Assembly: GCA_948146395.1 (NCBI GenBank)
Contig: OX411548.1
Span: forward strand, 58,609,020 to 58,673,019
Reading direction: 5' to 3'
Length of the DNA: 64,000 nucleotides
Source of the DNA: Fragum whitleyi
Lineage: Eukaryota; Mollusca; Bivalvia; Cardiida; Cardiidae
Within the stretch, counting starts at the first letter, position 1, and each line of letters starts with the position of its first letter. The notes beneath the pieces are model-generated. The model ran no database searches and was not told the origin of the DNA. It saw nothing but the letters and a program-made list of their open reading frames with translations. A program made the position numbers and the translations under genes. Shown here in pieces: positions 19,541-33,602 of this stretch.

Positions 19541-22500
19541 TAACCAACGTTGTTTGGGTTCGTATTTTGGATAAAGAAATAAGTAGCATAATCTTTGTAC
19601 TCAAGAACTATACTTAAGGACAAACGTCTCGTCCGATTTTGTAAATATACAAATGAGGCCAAGTCCTTTTTCATAAGATGTCAAAAACCAATGAATGTGA
19701 AATCATTTTTAAAGGTAACGTTTAAACCTTTAAATCTAAGTGTTGTTTAAAGCTTGAATTTACGGCCTAGAAATAACACGTCGAAAGATGAGACAAGTTA
19801 ATTTCGTAATTTACAACTCGCTTCAAGTAGGCAAGTACAAAAATTATGGATACATGATCGTGTGTACATGGTCGTAAAATCCATAACTTGATTTTGGGTA
19901 AAGGGTGGTTTGAAAATGAAAGGGTATCAAAAAAGCGTTATTTTGACGGTTAAAACTAACGTTGTTAAAATAGTAATCTGGTGGACACCCGAGGACTGGA
20001 AAACATGTTGCACTTCATAAACAGTACCTGTGATGATAATGTGTTTCCTTGAAATTATTTGAGAAAGACAGAAAATGCCATTTTTTCATGCCCAAACAAG
20101 CAAACTTCAAAAAACGGAGATCACTTGCTAGATTAATACAACATTTGTAATAGAAAGTCAATCTTACAACCAACTTTTGTGGTGTTTTTCTGATGGGTTA
20201 TCAATGCAGAAGGGGTCTCAAGTAGAACTTCATTACATGTATGTTATGGAATACATGCATTTCGCTTTTAGAGGGAGAAAACGCCATCAGCATCATAAGG
20301 ATGAAATAAACGTCACTTAGGATCCAAAACTGGTGAAAAGTATCTCTATGTTTTGAAGGCAACGCCGATATTGCACAGCAATTCTTTCAATACATTATCT
20401 TTAAAAAGTTATGATTTATTAATGAAAACAATACCGTACACAACTTTTGTTTTGAAGTATATTTAGCTTAAAACTCATTGACATGGCACATAGTTCTATA
20501 GCAATTTAGCAGAATAAAATATTGTACCTGAAAAAGAAGTCCTGTGTTGTAGGGTTGCGAATTTTACATTGAAATAAAGAAGGAAGCAGGAAAAATGTAC
20601 GTTTTTTTAAACAAGAGGCATAAATCTTTCAAATGTTGCTTAGAGAATTCACACATGGCCACAAAATAAGCACTGGAAATTGCTTTCGGATCAAAATTTT
20701 ACTTCAATTGTTTAGCTAGGACAATCAAAATTGAACCTGACTTTTATGCAGAATACATAATTAGGTTATGAATACGAATCCGATGATGATTCGACACGTG
20801 ACGACCAAGCATGAACGTAACGGTACAAATTACTGTAGGTATAGGTAGATTTTGCGCGGTGAGCCGTGAAATAAACTTTTTACCGTTAGATTCTCGTGCC
20901 ATTTGTTCGAAATAGATAAAACAGCTTTAATTAGCGCATTAAGAAAGTTCAAAACTTACCACGTAAACCAACGTTATTGCTTGTCTTAAATCGTAAGGTT
21001 CACTCAAACACGTACTTTCGTAATTGAAGTAAAGGGGTCAGGTTAAATTCTTATTATTTGCCTTTTAATTATACCCGATTTACCTATGATAATGGACTCA
21101 GCGCCTACGTCAGAGCTCAGTTTACAAAATACACCTATAAAGACGCGGTCTTTATTCCAGCGACAAACTTTCTTTTATTTTTTTAGAATTGTAGTTATTG
21201 TTTACATAACTGTCAGTTACGTAGTTCTTCTACTTTATTTTTCATCAATGATACATATATAACTCATATTCAATACGTTCATATGTAAATGAAGAGCATA
21301 CACTGTTTTGGCGTTAGCTGGAACACTTAGGGACCGACCAAATTGCTCGAGACGTCGCACGATTCTATAAAAACGTTTCACTGCATTTTGAACTTGCTTT
21401 TGCATATTGTGCCATCAAAAATGATGTACCTATAAATATCATTATGAGGAATAGTTTTATGAAATATCAAACTCTGATTTAAATCGACTTTTCGTCTCCG
21501 TTTAAAAGAGAAAAATCTAGAAAAGTCGGTGTAGGTAAAATTTACACGGCGTCAAAGTTACTGGCGTCTGTTCATTTTAGAAAGGCCACCGAAATTACAA
21601 AAGTTAAGATTTGGCAATTTTATGAGAATTAGTGTAACAAGCATATACTTCATTTTCTACAATATTTCCATGGTAACCATTCCTTAATGGCAAAATGTTA
21701 GAATTTTATTAATCAGAAGATATGCAAGGCTGTAAGCAGTTGCTTTCTTTCTCACGTCAATGTTTTCTTCCTCGGCACCTCAAATCATTCAATTATAAGA
21801 GTATTCTCAAGGCAAAACTTGACAATAAAGAAAGAAATCTACAAATTTTAGAGGATTTTTTTCTGGAAATGATCGAAAAGTTTTGTTCATAACACAATTT
21901 TGGGCAAAACAAGACAATTTAAAATCAACGTTTGTTACTTTCGACCGAAAAAAAATGTCTACAGCTGAGAAAAGGTGTAGTTATGATGTTTCGGTGGTCA
22001 AGCGTCAATATCTTATGGTATAAAGAGGATCAAGTTTTCTTGAATATTTTGTCGTATAAAAACGGCGTTTATGATAACGCTTATAACTTAAACGAAAAGT
22101 TATATATTTCTCATTGGAAAAATTTCACTAGATTGCTCGGGAAAATAATATTTGCCGAATAACTCACGAGGATTTTGGAGAGACTTTTAAAAAAAATAAA
22201 TGAAAATGAGCATGGGTTCGACGAAAATGCTCATTTGTTTTATAAATTGTTTCAAAGTCTTGAATGAATTTCTGATCATTAAATTCCCATCATTAACACC
22301 CTTAAATTCGATTAGTGTGGCATACAGAAAGTTGTGAAAACAAGTTGCCTGACTCGTCGAAACTCCATGGAAAGGCCTAAAGGTATTCTTTACGATGAAG
22401 GAAAACAACAAATGTACAATGTAAGTGAATTTCGATTCAAAATAATAGTGCAAAAAACTTCGTCGAGGGAATGCAGAAGATTTTGACCTCGAGTCAGAGA

Positions 22501-23057
22501 CTGTTGTACGAGCGATCGAACAATCGCGCGTTCGAGTCAGTGCAGAAATATGCATCCCTATTGCCACAATTTGTAAGATGTTGCTATAAAATGCATTGTC
22601 AAAAGACATTTCCACAGACTTGGTTCTTAGTTTTTCGGTATATATTTATTGAACCATTCTAGAGCTCACGAGACACAAAAATACGTTTAAAGACATACAA
22701 AATGTATCAAATTGAGGATTTAAACATCGTGTGTTTCTTTTAGGAGGCATGTATTATTCATAGTTCGAGCGATTGAAGCATGAGTTTTCTCTCCTGGCAA
22801 CGTTTAGGTTAATAACGGAATGGCTTTATAAACAGAGACAATTTTTCATGACAGATATAATGTGTCTTACCCGAACTCGGGAATGCTTAATCTTAAGAAC
22901 GGACAAACGACTAGGGACTTCGACCATTTCGAAGAATCAACGGCAGGTCTATATTATCATGAAAATAAACAAATGATATAGTTCTTTAAAGTTACAAGCG
23001 AAATTGATGTAATGTACGAAGAAAATTGTGTGGGTTTAAAGAACAGCTTTATTCTTT
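19541..23057 (+). other. Intronic sequence, nothing recognised
   Basis: AT-rich and without long ORFs of protein-like composition. A minus-strand ORF of 142 codons at 22187-22615 shows no domain and no family resemblance. A weak tRNA-like B box (GCGTTCGAGTC near 22528) suggests an old SINE relic but is not enough to call one. Confidence 0.4.
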
Positions 23058-23780
23058 TTTGTTGCGTGATTTCAGTCGTCTGTTGTCCGTTGTCAAAATT
23101 TACCTTGTGAACAATCTAGAGGCCTAATATTTCGCCCAATCAACCTGAAATTTGATCAGAATGATTGTCTTGATATAAACTTGGACAAGCTAGAAATTGA
23201 GTCCATTTGAGTCAAAATTTCTGGACACTTCAGAGTCCAAATTTTAGCCCAATTAACTTGAAAATTGGTTCAGAGTATTTTTTTGTTTATGAAAATCAGC
23301 AGTATTAATTTTTTTCTTGCCATAATTTCCATTATCGTCAAAAGGTTTTTGATCGAGCCCAAAATAAAGGCGTGGCAGGGCGAGGCTTATCATGACCATA
23401 CAATTGTATAAAATATGCCCCCAAACCATTGGTTTGATTTCAATGTAACATGGCATGAATGTCCTTCGGGTAACTATTTACTTATATTGTTCGAGAAATT
23501 TTGTTTGACCCCAAAATATTGGCATGGCAGGGCGGGGATTATTTTGACGATTATCTCTTTAAAGTCTTCTACTCCCAAACCATTGGGTTGATTTAATGAA
23601 ACACAACAAGAATCTGTCTTGGGTGGTCCTTTATTTATATTGTTCAAGAAATGACTGGTCGGAAAGTATGGATGTGGCAGGGCCGTGCTTATTTTCCTTT
23701 AAAATCTTAAAAACATCTCCTCCCAAACCATAAGGTCGATTTCATTGAAACTTAGCATGGATGTTCTTTCGACCAAAATG
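23058..23780 (+). mobile_element. HINE-like element, mixed core
   Basis: Head CGTCTGTTGTCCGTTGTC with the fourth-type first unit (ACCTTGTGAACAATCTAGAG). Then come three or four first-type units with CCAAACCATTGG, GGGTAACTATTTACTTA, GTGGCAGGGCG and TTGACCCCAAAATATTGGC. It fades out near 23780 without a clear 3' end. Confidence 0.65.
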
Positions 23781-23951
23781 TTCAAGAAATTTTTATTTAC
23801 CCAAAAATATGACACCGTATAACCTTAAATCGGTTGCGGCGACGACGGATGAATCACAAGTAATTCTGATCTGTCGTTACAGCAACCCAGTGAATTTCCG
23901 TCTATCCAAAGAGACAACAGTTTTTATACATGTCTTCTTTGAGAACTCGCT

Positions 23952-23952
23952 G

Positions 23953-23983
<31 letters not shown>

Positions 23984-23999
23984 TTTTTTTTTAATATTT
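23952..23999 (+). repeat. (TTTA)n and T-rich tract
   Basis: Eight or so TTTA units followed by poly-T. Confidence 0.9.
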
Positions 24000-24629
24000 T
24001 TTTTTTATAATTATAACTTCAAATTTCAAAGTAATATCGGCGGATGATTACTTCAGTTATGTGTAAGTAAAAGAGATGGGCGGAATATTTGCGCTTAAAT
24101 TCAAATTTCTTATATGTTTGTTGGAAGACTCCGAAATAATCAATGACTGTGGCCTTAGTTGTGAGGGATACGAGTAAAGATTTAATCTGTAGAAGTGCTG
24201 AACGCTAACATATTTATTAACCAACTTTATAATACACGAGTTTCAATTGTTTATTCATACGAATATTTTTTTTGACCTACCGTCTAGTTGTCGACCAAAT
24301 ATGTCGTAGTTGACTCTGACCCGTCGTCGCCGCAACCGGTTGCACGGTGTAAATACGGATGTTGCAGGCCGCATCAAAATTACTTCCCTCTGTAAAATCT
24401 ATCTTTTTAAAATTTCCTGGATTTTTTTTTCTGCACTAAGGGCACTCTGCCATAGCAATAGTTCTTAAATGAAAGGCTATTTACATTAAAAACGAATCTT
24501 TCCAAAGAAGAAATATAAACATGTTGGTCCATATTTTTAAGCACATGACTTCAGAATGAAAGGTGATAACAAGAACACAGCCTATAGATGCAACGCTCTG
24601 CTGCATGTACTGGATAATGCAAACAATCT

Positions 24630-24825
24630 AACTCTTACCGAATTATCCCCCTTGATAGTCTGGATATCTCTTGTAATGGTGAACACACATGCCAAGTTTC
24701 ATGACGATATCTTCAATAACAACTGAGATATTATCAAGGTGAAGGTTTGTCAGACCAACGTCGACGCCAACGTCAACAGCAACGCGAACGACGCCAAACT
24801 AACCATAATATCTCAGCTAAAAAAG
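24630..24825 (-). mobile_element. Fragment of the third-type HINE-like element
   Basis: Shares ATTATCCCCCTTGATAGTC, ATGCCAAGTTTCATGA and AACTGAGATATTATC-AAGG with 5718-6010. It ends with a GACGCCAACGTCAACAGC stretch and ATATCTCAGCTAAAAA. Confidence 0.5.
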
Positions 24826-25749
24826 ATGATGAACTTGTTGTCTTATTATTCTTATGTATGGGAACCCTCCGCGCTTTAACACAATACATTAACATGTTTT
24901 ATTGTTTAGGAAACGAGGCAGCTTTTAACAGTTTTTCAGATAAATGTATGTAGTACCTATTGACGGGAGTATCTCACTTTAGAACTATAACAACGTGTTA
25001 TCGTTGTTTCAAAGAGCTCTCCCTGAATGTCTAAGATTTTCAACCATTAGTTAGAGACGAACGTCGGAAAGGACATTTGCCGCGACCGGGAAGCTATTCC
25101 GGGACCTTTTAGTGAGAGCCCTACTCAATACCAACAGCGCTATGTTCGTGACTACATTATAGACCCCCATTTATAATGAGATTGATGTTAGTATCAATAC
25201 AGCCAGCCAAATGAAATCATTTGGAGACAGACAAAACCTTATAAGTTGGTCTGTAATGAAGGTAGTGTATTCAGTTTTAGAAGGCAGTCGAATCATTTGA
25301 CAGTGATGCATATAATTGGTTTTGTACCAAATAAAATGACAAATTATTTTGTTTGAAATTCTATGTTAACCTTATAAGAAGCAAAACAACTCCTATATGA
25401 ACAGTGTACCTAATGCAGTAGGTAGGATTTTAATTGGATTTAACTTTTAAGAATAACTCACTTTTTCACCGAGTAAGTTTTGAAAAATACGCCTTTAAAT
25501 GGCAAAGCTGGGGCATAATGTCAGAGAAATAATTAAAAATTGTTGAGGGATATGGTTGAAGAATGTTAAAACGTTCATCAGAACCAAAGCTGTCTTGAAA
25601 TGGTAGATGAAAAGTTACATTTCATGGGTTCCAAATAGAAGAAACGGCCAGCAATTAATATGAAAAGACTACCCCCAGGAGAATTTAGTTTGTGCAACTG
25701 TCAAACTTCATTATGCTAAAGCAGGCTGTACATAGAGTTTAACACATTT

Positions 25750-26710
25750 TTAGTTGAAGCTTCCGTTGGATTATGACTTAATTTTCTTAAAATAGGCAGA
25801 CTTCAATCAAACTTCACAGGAAAAGCCTGATCGGGCTAATAACATCGGCTCTACGTGTTTTCACGTCAATAAAAAATGGTCCCATATGATGAAATAAAAA
25901 AAAAATCCTTATCTCTGAAACTAATGTTCAGTATTCAACCAAACTTCATATGAATGATGCTGGGGACATGGTCCTTAACCCTTGTCATGCTGAACCCGGA
26001 ATATTCCTGCTTTGGCAGGAGCTATAGACAAACATCAGTCTGCACATATGTGCAGTCTGAAGTAATTTTTTCATTTAATTTTGATCGGGATGATGAAACG
26101 GACTCTACGGTCTGTCGCGTCACTGGACATTGATCCAATATGATAAAACTAGAACAAAAGCTTCCTGTTTAGAATAAAACCAAACTTCACAGAAATGATT
26201 GAGACAGGACATGCTTTTAAAGATTTCTTTTGTTTGGCTTTCCTAGGGCTACTCAAATTGGCTCTAAGATCTATTGAGTCATTGAATAATGTTCCCGCAA
26301 GATGAAATATAAAATAATCTTCATCTCTGAAACTACTGTTGAGTATTCAACCAAACTTTACATCAATGATCATTGGAACATTCTTCTTCAGATTTCTTTG
26401 TTAAATTCTGATTGTGCTATTACCATGGCTCTATTGACACTCTTGAAAGATGAAATTGGACCCTTACAGTAAAAATAAAGAATAAATTACTTCTCTTAAA
26501 ATGATTATTTAAAATAAATGATTTTTGACAGAAAGTGTCTTCAGATGGACCTCTTTCAGAATTCCATTTAATCGGCATTATGATGCTGCGTCATGGAAAA
26601 GGGGACGTCTTCACAATTTTCCTTGCTAACTTCCATATCTGACTGAGTTTCTCATTCATAGACATTTGAAAACCAGAGGGGCGATACAGGCCCTCTTGGC
26701 CTCTTGTTTT
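25750..26710 (+). mobile_element. HINE-like element with the 1554/7785-type core, carrying a nested MITE fragment
   Basis: Five or six ~150-bp units with TCACAGGAAAAGCCTGATCGG, CTGAAACTA, ATTCAACCAAACTTCA and TTGTTAAATTCTGATTG. The 3' end is complete: GCGATACAGGCCCTCTTGGC then CTCTTGTTTT. It links this core to the same end as the first-type core. A truncated piggyBac-like MITE sits at 25982-26083. Confidence 0.75.
25982..26083 (-). mobile_element. Truncated piggyBac-like MITE nested in the HINE-like core
   Basis: TTAA then CCCTTGTCATGCTGAACCC, followed by GGAATATTCCTG and ATAGACAAACATCAG. This is the reverse complement of the right end of the MITE at 5174-5412, including part of its palindrome. 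A TTAA follows near 26083, where the host repeat resumes (TTTTGATCGGG). The right terminus has been lost. Confidence 0.6.
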
Positions 26711-28392
26711 AAGACAATTCCTTCTTTATTTTCTGAATGGTACACATGGGTGTAACGAGGAAAGAATCGTTAAGGGATCCAACTTAACAATTTTCCTGAT
26801 AGCCAAACACACGTATGAATAATCCTTACGAACCATCGAACATCTACCCACTGAAACACTCAAGGCACGTTTAAGAACCCTGACAGTATTTCATTCTAAT
26901 CGCAACTTGTGGGGCACATTACCCTGTTATTTATCACACCAGGACAAGCTAAATACCATAGCCGATTCTCCTGCCATTCAGCCAAATTAAGTTATTATTT
27001 TGCCATTGGTAAGTCATTGACCATTTAAGTCATGCCAAAAAAGGGTTGAACTCATCTATATCATTATGTCAACATCGAAATTAAGTGACAAAATCAACAC
27101 AATATAGTGACGTTGTTTTTTTCAAGTCCTGGTCAGAATTTCGTTGAGACAATGCTTGAAAATGCAAGGGCTGAATTTAAAGCCAAAATCTTGTCCAATT
27201 TTTCCACAGACTAAGATTAACAAAGAAGTAAAAAAAGACAATCTAGTCAGTTATCGACCTTGATACATCAATGGCATTGAAACGTCGCAATTACGTCATA
27301 ACGAACGCCAAGTCTTACACCAGATGAGCGACCCAGGACCAACCAACGGTCCTCGTGCTTGACTTTCGATGCGGATATATTGGTTTAATTTTCACAAACT
27401 CAGAAAAGTCTATGGGTCTCAAAGAAGTACCAATGTTTGTCAGTATAATCATAAATATACATCTCTTTGAGACCAGCGGTGATGATTAGGTTCAAGACCA
27501 AAGTCATAGTAGAAGGTTAACGGTAAAAAAACACAAAAGGTCAATTTAAGATCAAAGCAGAGTGACAGATAGAATAAGGAAAACGGGAAACATGTGTTCT
27601 TATAACATGGTCCATATTCAATTTTATTTAATACTCTTTCTCTGAACGAAAATCTGTTCAGAACATGAAATATACTCAAATTAGAGTGTCACATTTTATA
27701 TCTAGTTGAAGAATATTGGCATTCTTTTAAAATCCAAACAAGAATTGTCATGTAATTCAGCTATTGAATACAATTATGGATAGGATTTTTTTGCTTGATT
27801 TACATTTACTTGTGTCGTATTCATATTCAAATTATTACTCTCGAAATTCATGCAATAGATATGTTTGATTTAAATTTTGATATCTAAGAATCTATCTCGA
27901 ACATGTCTAACAGGGAGTTTAAACGTGTTTTCCCTGGATACGGAGGGGGAGGGGGGGTCCTCCAATTGGGGGAATATTTTACCATTATTTCCTAAATATT
28001 GAGAAGATTGCCACCAAACTAAGACGACGGCTTGGCACTTTTTTATTTTACGTCCCTTGATGTATATTCTCTTGAAGAATATTTTCCTCTAAATGTGCCC
28101 GACGGTGAGCAAATCAGCCGAAAATTCACAAGTCGACGCTTTGAGGGTGTTTCTCACACGAAATAGGTTCAAAATAATTTGTGGGATTAAAAGCGAAAGG
28201 CCAGAGTCTTAAGATATCTGGAAATCTTCCTCAACTGCCAAAATTCAGTGTTTTATATAGAGCATGCGCATGTTAACAAGGAATACGCAGGGGCGGGATT
28301 CGAATGGTTCATATATCGATAATCGTCTAATTGGATAATGCAAATATTTAAACGAAACGACTCTTACAGTTTAGTTTATGTCTTTTCTCGGT

Positions 28393-28398
28393 TTGTGT

Positions 28399-28429
<31 letters not shown>

Positions 28430-28431
28430 GG
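28393..28431 (+). repeat. (GT)n followed by G19
   Basis: About ten GT repeats running directly into a 19-base G homopolymer. Confidence 0.92.
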
Positions 28432-28799
28432 ATGGTGATTGGGTGCGATTAGAAACTCAAAAGTCATCAATTTAGTTTTGCTTACATTAATCAGAGAAAG
28501 GTGTTCCTATAGGGGAATCGACTTTAAATTGTAAATCGAACATTTCTATTTTCATTGAAACCTCTGGCTAGGTTAGGTCAATAAATCCGACAAAAAACTA
28601 TGACATTATTTGCTGGTGATCCATATAAAAATCATTTTAGATGAGATATATGAAAAATCATGCACTATTTTATATCAATCACCAAGATATTACTTTTTGA
28701 ATATTACTCGGTACGTTCCATTGATTTTGGTGGAGCTTAACACTTCTTATCATACCCCTCCCCCCCCCCACACACACTCAACGAAGTTATGAGGGGGTT

Positions 28800-29490
28800 A
28801 AAATGTAATCAGCATGTCCGTTCGTCCGTGGACATAATTTGGTGTTCTCATCTCTTCGAACATTTCCAGACAAATTTTGCTGAAACTTTACCACAATCGT
28901 CCTTGCAAATGTAACTTTCATAATGATAAATCACCGTTTCAGGATTTATGCCCTTTTGAATTATTATCCTATATCGAATATATGAAAAAAGTCTTCTCTC
29001 TGCGGCTAAAACTACTGGACAGATTTTGATCAAACTTAGCAGGAAGGTTCCTTTCGTAAAGCTCTTCCAAGTTTGTTCAAAGAATTCGATTCCATGCAGA
29101 ACTCTGGTTGCCATGATAACAAAAAAGGTGATTTTTTTACAAATTCTTGAAAAAATCTTATTATCTTTTACCATAAGGCCTACATCTTTGATATATGGTA
29201 TGCAGTATCATCTAGTGGAAATCTAAGTCTATAGAACAAAACTTTAACCTTGCTCATAGCTTATGCACATTTGAAGATAAGGCTTTCATATTTCATGTGT
29301 GGAATCTTAGACCTTTCATTCTGTGACCTAATTTTCCTTTCAGTGACCTAGACATATTTTCAAAAACATAAACTTTGTTATTGATATATTGTCATGAAAC
29401 TGTTTTCTTGTCATACCTTGAATAGCACTATCAAGACATTGGCTTTTCAAAGAGTCAGTAGAGCAGTCTCAGGCCCTCAGGGACCTCTCT
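28800..29490 (+). mobile_element. HINE-like element, fifth core type
   Basis: Head CATGTCCGTTCGTCCGTGG. Units carry ATTTTGATCAAACTTAGCAG, CCATGATAAC, TTGATATATGGTATGCAG and ATCTAGTGGAAATCTA. The end is AGTCAGTAGAGCAGTCTCAG with hairpin GGCCCTCAGGGACC; the CTTGTTT has decayed to CTCTCTG. A related unit is at 54650-54900. Confidence 0.65.
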
Positions 29491-30139
29491 CTGCACCTAA
29501 AACTACTGGACAGACCTTTAACTATCCGGAGCTTTTCTTCTGATCTTGTACATGTACTGAAGTGAAATTAATACACAATGTAGCTCATAATATAAGCTTG
29601 TGCTTCTAAAGTTTTTATGACTCGACTAAAATCACTTGCTAAATTACCTCCCTTTTAACTTGTATTTTAATATTTTATTAATATTTGGAATATTTTTTTC
29701 TACATTATTGCCGCTACTTCTAATATATTTATAGACAGTGTACTTTCAGTACAAACCAGTGTAAGTGAATTTTCATGACTCTACTGAAATTAGCCGCTTA
29801 AATATTTCCCATTGAACGTGTCAATTTGTACAATATTTTTTATTATCTGGAACATTTTACCTACATCATTTCAAATATTTGTTGCATCTTATCCGTAAGT
29901 CTAGACTCGACCATCCACGGCTATTTGTCGTTGACTGTGTTTTGAGTGACTGTCACACAACTTTTGTGATGTTAACAGATCCAATGTATTGCGGAACTCT
30001 TTATTCATTGCGATACATTGTAGTCTGTGGAATTAACAGAACCGTTATTGGGTATCCAAGGATGTTTTAATTTTATTTCAAACAATCCCTTTTGCCAAAG
30101 ATGAACGCACGGTTTGTCGAAATACATAAAAAAATAAGA

Positions 30140-31290
30140 CTGGTATAAAAGTCTGGTTACCGTGGTAACAAAGGTGATTTTTGAAAGAAAACATATTCTT
30201 CTTAGAAGCCCTACAGCCTTGAAATTTGGCATCATCATATCATAGACCTTTATAAAAAAAAAACTAAAATCATGATTGTTAGCAAAGGGGAAGGAGGTTA
30301 GGACTTGGATCAATTTCAAAGTTCTTCTTCTTCGGAACCAGAGGCCTTATATCCTTGAAAAAAATAGCATGGATCATCAGCCCAAAGACACTTATCAAAA
30401 TAGCTAAAATTATGACTGTTTTGATAAAAGGGGAAGAGCACTAGGGGGACTTGGATCAAATTAGATAGCTTTGAAATATACTGAACCAGAAGCCCCGAGG
30501 CTTTGAATTTTGGCATGTACCATCAGCCCATAGTCCGTTATTGAATTAGCTTAAATCATATCTGCTGGATAAGTAGGGGCAGAGGACTAGGGAGATGTCT
30601 CTGATCACTTTTAAAATCTTTAAAATCTCTTCTTCTGATCATCAGCTCAAAATAGCTAAAATCATGACTGTTTAGACACCATGGGAAGAGCACCAGGGGA
30701 GGGGGGGCTTGGATCAAATTAGATAGCTTTGAAACAGAAGCCATACTGCCTTGAAATTTAGCATGGATCTTCAGCACTTAGACCTTTATTGAAATATCTT
30801 CAAAATTCTTCTCTTTCTAAACCAGGTCCTCATCAGCCTGAATAAATGGCACGAATTATCATTTCATTGACCTTTAACTGTTGGGCAATAGGTGCAGAGC
30901 AAAACAGGGAGGGAGTAGTACTCAGGCGTCAATTAGAAATAAAAAAAAAACCTTTTTCATCTTCTGGACTAAAACACCGTTTATATTTGGTAGAGATTAT
31001 AAGATGATAGACCTTGAAGAAAAATGTTAAAAATCACCAGAGCAATCAGAGACAGTGCATAAGGGGAAGGGGATACAATGTAGGGCCAAGTTACTTATTT
31101 TGAAAACAGCCATTATATTTGGTTAAATCATCAGTTCATATACCTTTATGTAAATAAATAAAGTCATTTAAAAGTCATCTTCGTTCAAACCAGAAGACTG
31201 ACAGCCTATATATTTGGCATGTATTATCAGTTCATATGCACCTTAATCAAAAATCCATTAAGCAATAAATGTTGCAGGGGCAGAGCACTG
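30140..31290 (+). repeat. Tandem array of ~150-170-bp units
   Basis: About seven degenerate units sharing CCTTGAAATTTGGCAT, CATCAGCCCATAGACC, AGCTAAAATCATGACTG and GGGGAAGAGCACTAGGG. The minus-strand ORFs with LSNLIQVPLVLFP are frames of the unit. It may be the core of an eroded HINE-like element related to the one ending at 29490. Confidence 0.75.
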
Positions 31291-32134
31291 GAGGAGGGGG
31301 TAGATCTCAGATTAATATAGACCCAGGGCTGAAAGTCCTCTTGTAAAGATAAGGTTCGGACAAATAAAGCAGTTTTGAATAATAATGATAGCTTATAAGC
31401 AATCCACATAAATGTAAAGAAGACATTGGTCATAAAAATTGATTAGAAATGGTGTACCAAGGCGTTGTTTTTAGAAAAATTAATCATATCTAGCAACAAA
31501 ATTTTCCAAGTTTCTCAAAGTTATAATCATGCTCTATGATGTCTTTTTTAGATTTTACTTATCTTACACACTCTTTATATAGTAATTTATTTTTTATGTA
31601 TAAGGTATATAGTGTTCAGTGTTATTGTTTAGCTTAACTTATGAGATGGTTAGCGTAATATTCATATATTTCATAAAAATGATAAATAAAGTTATCAACT
31701 GCAAATGATTTTTTTCAAACTTTCCGATAGATGTATCTAAGGTTACGATACGTTGATGACAAATATTTTATTAGTTTTTTTCGATTCAAAGTGTATTAAA
31801 ATCAATTATTGATGTATGTAGAACAACCACAAATCAAATCCTCAAATGTGGGTCGTCATCTTTGTCTGGTGAGAATTTGTTTTGTATAAAAAAAAAGGAT
31901 CACGAAAAATGTTACCGAAAGCGGACGATTTCCATACCCTCCTATCCAAACAAGAGAGTCATAAAGAGAGTCATAATAGCCGTGATTCGCCCACCTGAAT
32001 TTAATTGGTTCTCATCCGCTTTTCTGACAAAGTTATATTCTCATTTCCCTAGTTGATGAAGAGAAGATGGGATTCCAAGAAGAATCCGATAAATCAGGAT
32101 AAGATGACGTTTTATTTTGAATATTTGAAGACGG

Positions 32135-32207
32135 GCGACGCACGACGGACGACCGACTCAGGATGATCGCAACAGCTCTCCATGAGCACGTTGTGCTCAG
32201 GTGAGCT
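32135..32207 (-). mobile_element. 5' end of a HINE-like element (minus orientation)
   Basis: CGACGCACGACGGACGACCG simple-repeat head beside the terminal palindrome AGCTCTCCATGAGCAC / GTGCTCAGGTGAGCT (32174-32207). It matches the ends at 45804 and 54387. Confidence 0.7.
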
Positions 32208-32407
32208 AAAATTCGCGCTGTTTATACACCATGTCTCATCCCAATAAAGTTTCCACGTACACGATTATGCTTTGTTATGCTTGAGTAATAGCCAGGATCA
32301 ACAGCGTTGGTATCCTGATAAGATATTCTTGTTACTTTAGGTTTACTATTGGCTAAAGTTGATATAGCGCGTACCCATTTCGCGTTTATATTCCATAGTG
32401 AGTGAAT

Positions 32408-32491
<84 letters not shown>

Positions 32492-32642
32492 TAGAGAGAG
32501 GGAGAGAGAGAGAGAGAGAGAGAGAGTGAAAGAGAGAGAGAGAGACGGGGGGAGGAGAGAGCTATCCATTATACAGCTGAATAGACTATTCATTCAAAAA
32601 ATGTTGAAAGCGACGTTAAAATCCATTCAATCAATCAATCAA
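32408..32642 (+). repeat. (GA)n microsatellite joined to a SINE tail
   Basis: GA array at 32408-32546. It is followed at about 32600-32642 by ATGTTGAAAGCGACGTTAAA and ATTCAATCAATCAATCAA, the last 45 bp of the Asp-type SINE. The long SLSL and RERE frames are not genes. Confidence 0.9.
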
Positions 32643-33122
32643 AATTTCTTGTCCTAGAGCACATCTAATGCATATTTCGGTAACTCGATCCAACATCATC
32701 CCGAATGCAGCATTAGAACATCTGGACAATAGCTGTCGATTTCTGACAGAGAAGATAATTATTCAATGCTCAAATTTTCCTCACATCCTATCACATTCTC
32801 CCATTATTTGTGTCTGTAAAGTGTTTAAAGCTGTCAGAGAGCAGACGCAAGTTGACAGACGGTGTTATTTAAAGCGACTATTAAATGATCTGATTATATC
32901 GTTGACTGTTACAGAACACATTACAATAGATTGTCTCAAAAGAAATTATTTTTTCTGTCTGCTTCAGGCTTTAAGGTCTTGAGGTAATCATTTTCGAATG
33001 GACCTGAATGTATCTTTTTCAACAATCACTTGTTTGATGGTCTACTCCCATACCCTGAAAGCATTTTAACGATCGTCATAATTTGATTTAAATCAAATTT
33101 AGATAGAGTAACGTCTCTTCAA

Positions 33123-33602
33123 TATGTATATTTAGCAAGAACAAAATATAGCATATTATGGGTAAGTCAGGGTTAGTTGAGGGAAAGTGTCGTTAGGAAA
33201 ATAAAGAATACACAGGTAAATATTGTATGAAACTTGAAAGCAATATCCGTTGGTTCATGGATGATGCTGCATCGGATCTCGGTAAGATGAAGGTTATATT
33301 GATGGTCAAATTGTTGAGGGGTCGAATTCAATAACAAACAAACAAATGAAAGCAAATGCTTATATGTATATTTAGTAAGAACAAAATAAAGCATATTGTG
33401 GGTAAGTCAGGGGATAGTTGAGGGAAAGTGTCGTTATGGAAAATATAGAATACACAGGTAAATATTGTATGAAACTTGAAAGCAATATCCGTTGATTCAT
33501 GGATGATGCTGCATCGGATCTCGGTAAGATGAAGGTTATATTGATTGTCAAATTGATAAGGGGTCGAATTCAATAACAAACAAACAAATGCAAGCAAATG
33601 CT
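33123..33602 (+). repeat. Recent 240-bp tandem duplication
   Basis: TATGTATATTTAG occurs at 33123 and 33363, and the two 240-bp copies are near-identical along their whole length. They include GGTAAGTCAGG, GTTCATGGATGATGCTGC or its one-base variant, and AACAAACAAACAAATG at the end. The matching minus-strand ORFs are copies of each other and show no domain. Confidence 0.92.

Noticed and set aside
20950..21030. Minus-strand exon ending in GTG|GTAAGT
   Set aside because: Only 26 open codons after a stop, no good acceptor, no partner exon.
22187..22615. 142-codon minus-strand ORF
   Set aside because: No domain, no splice support and unremarkable composition for AT-rich DNA; such lengths arise by chance in 64 kb.
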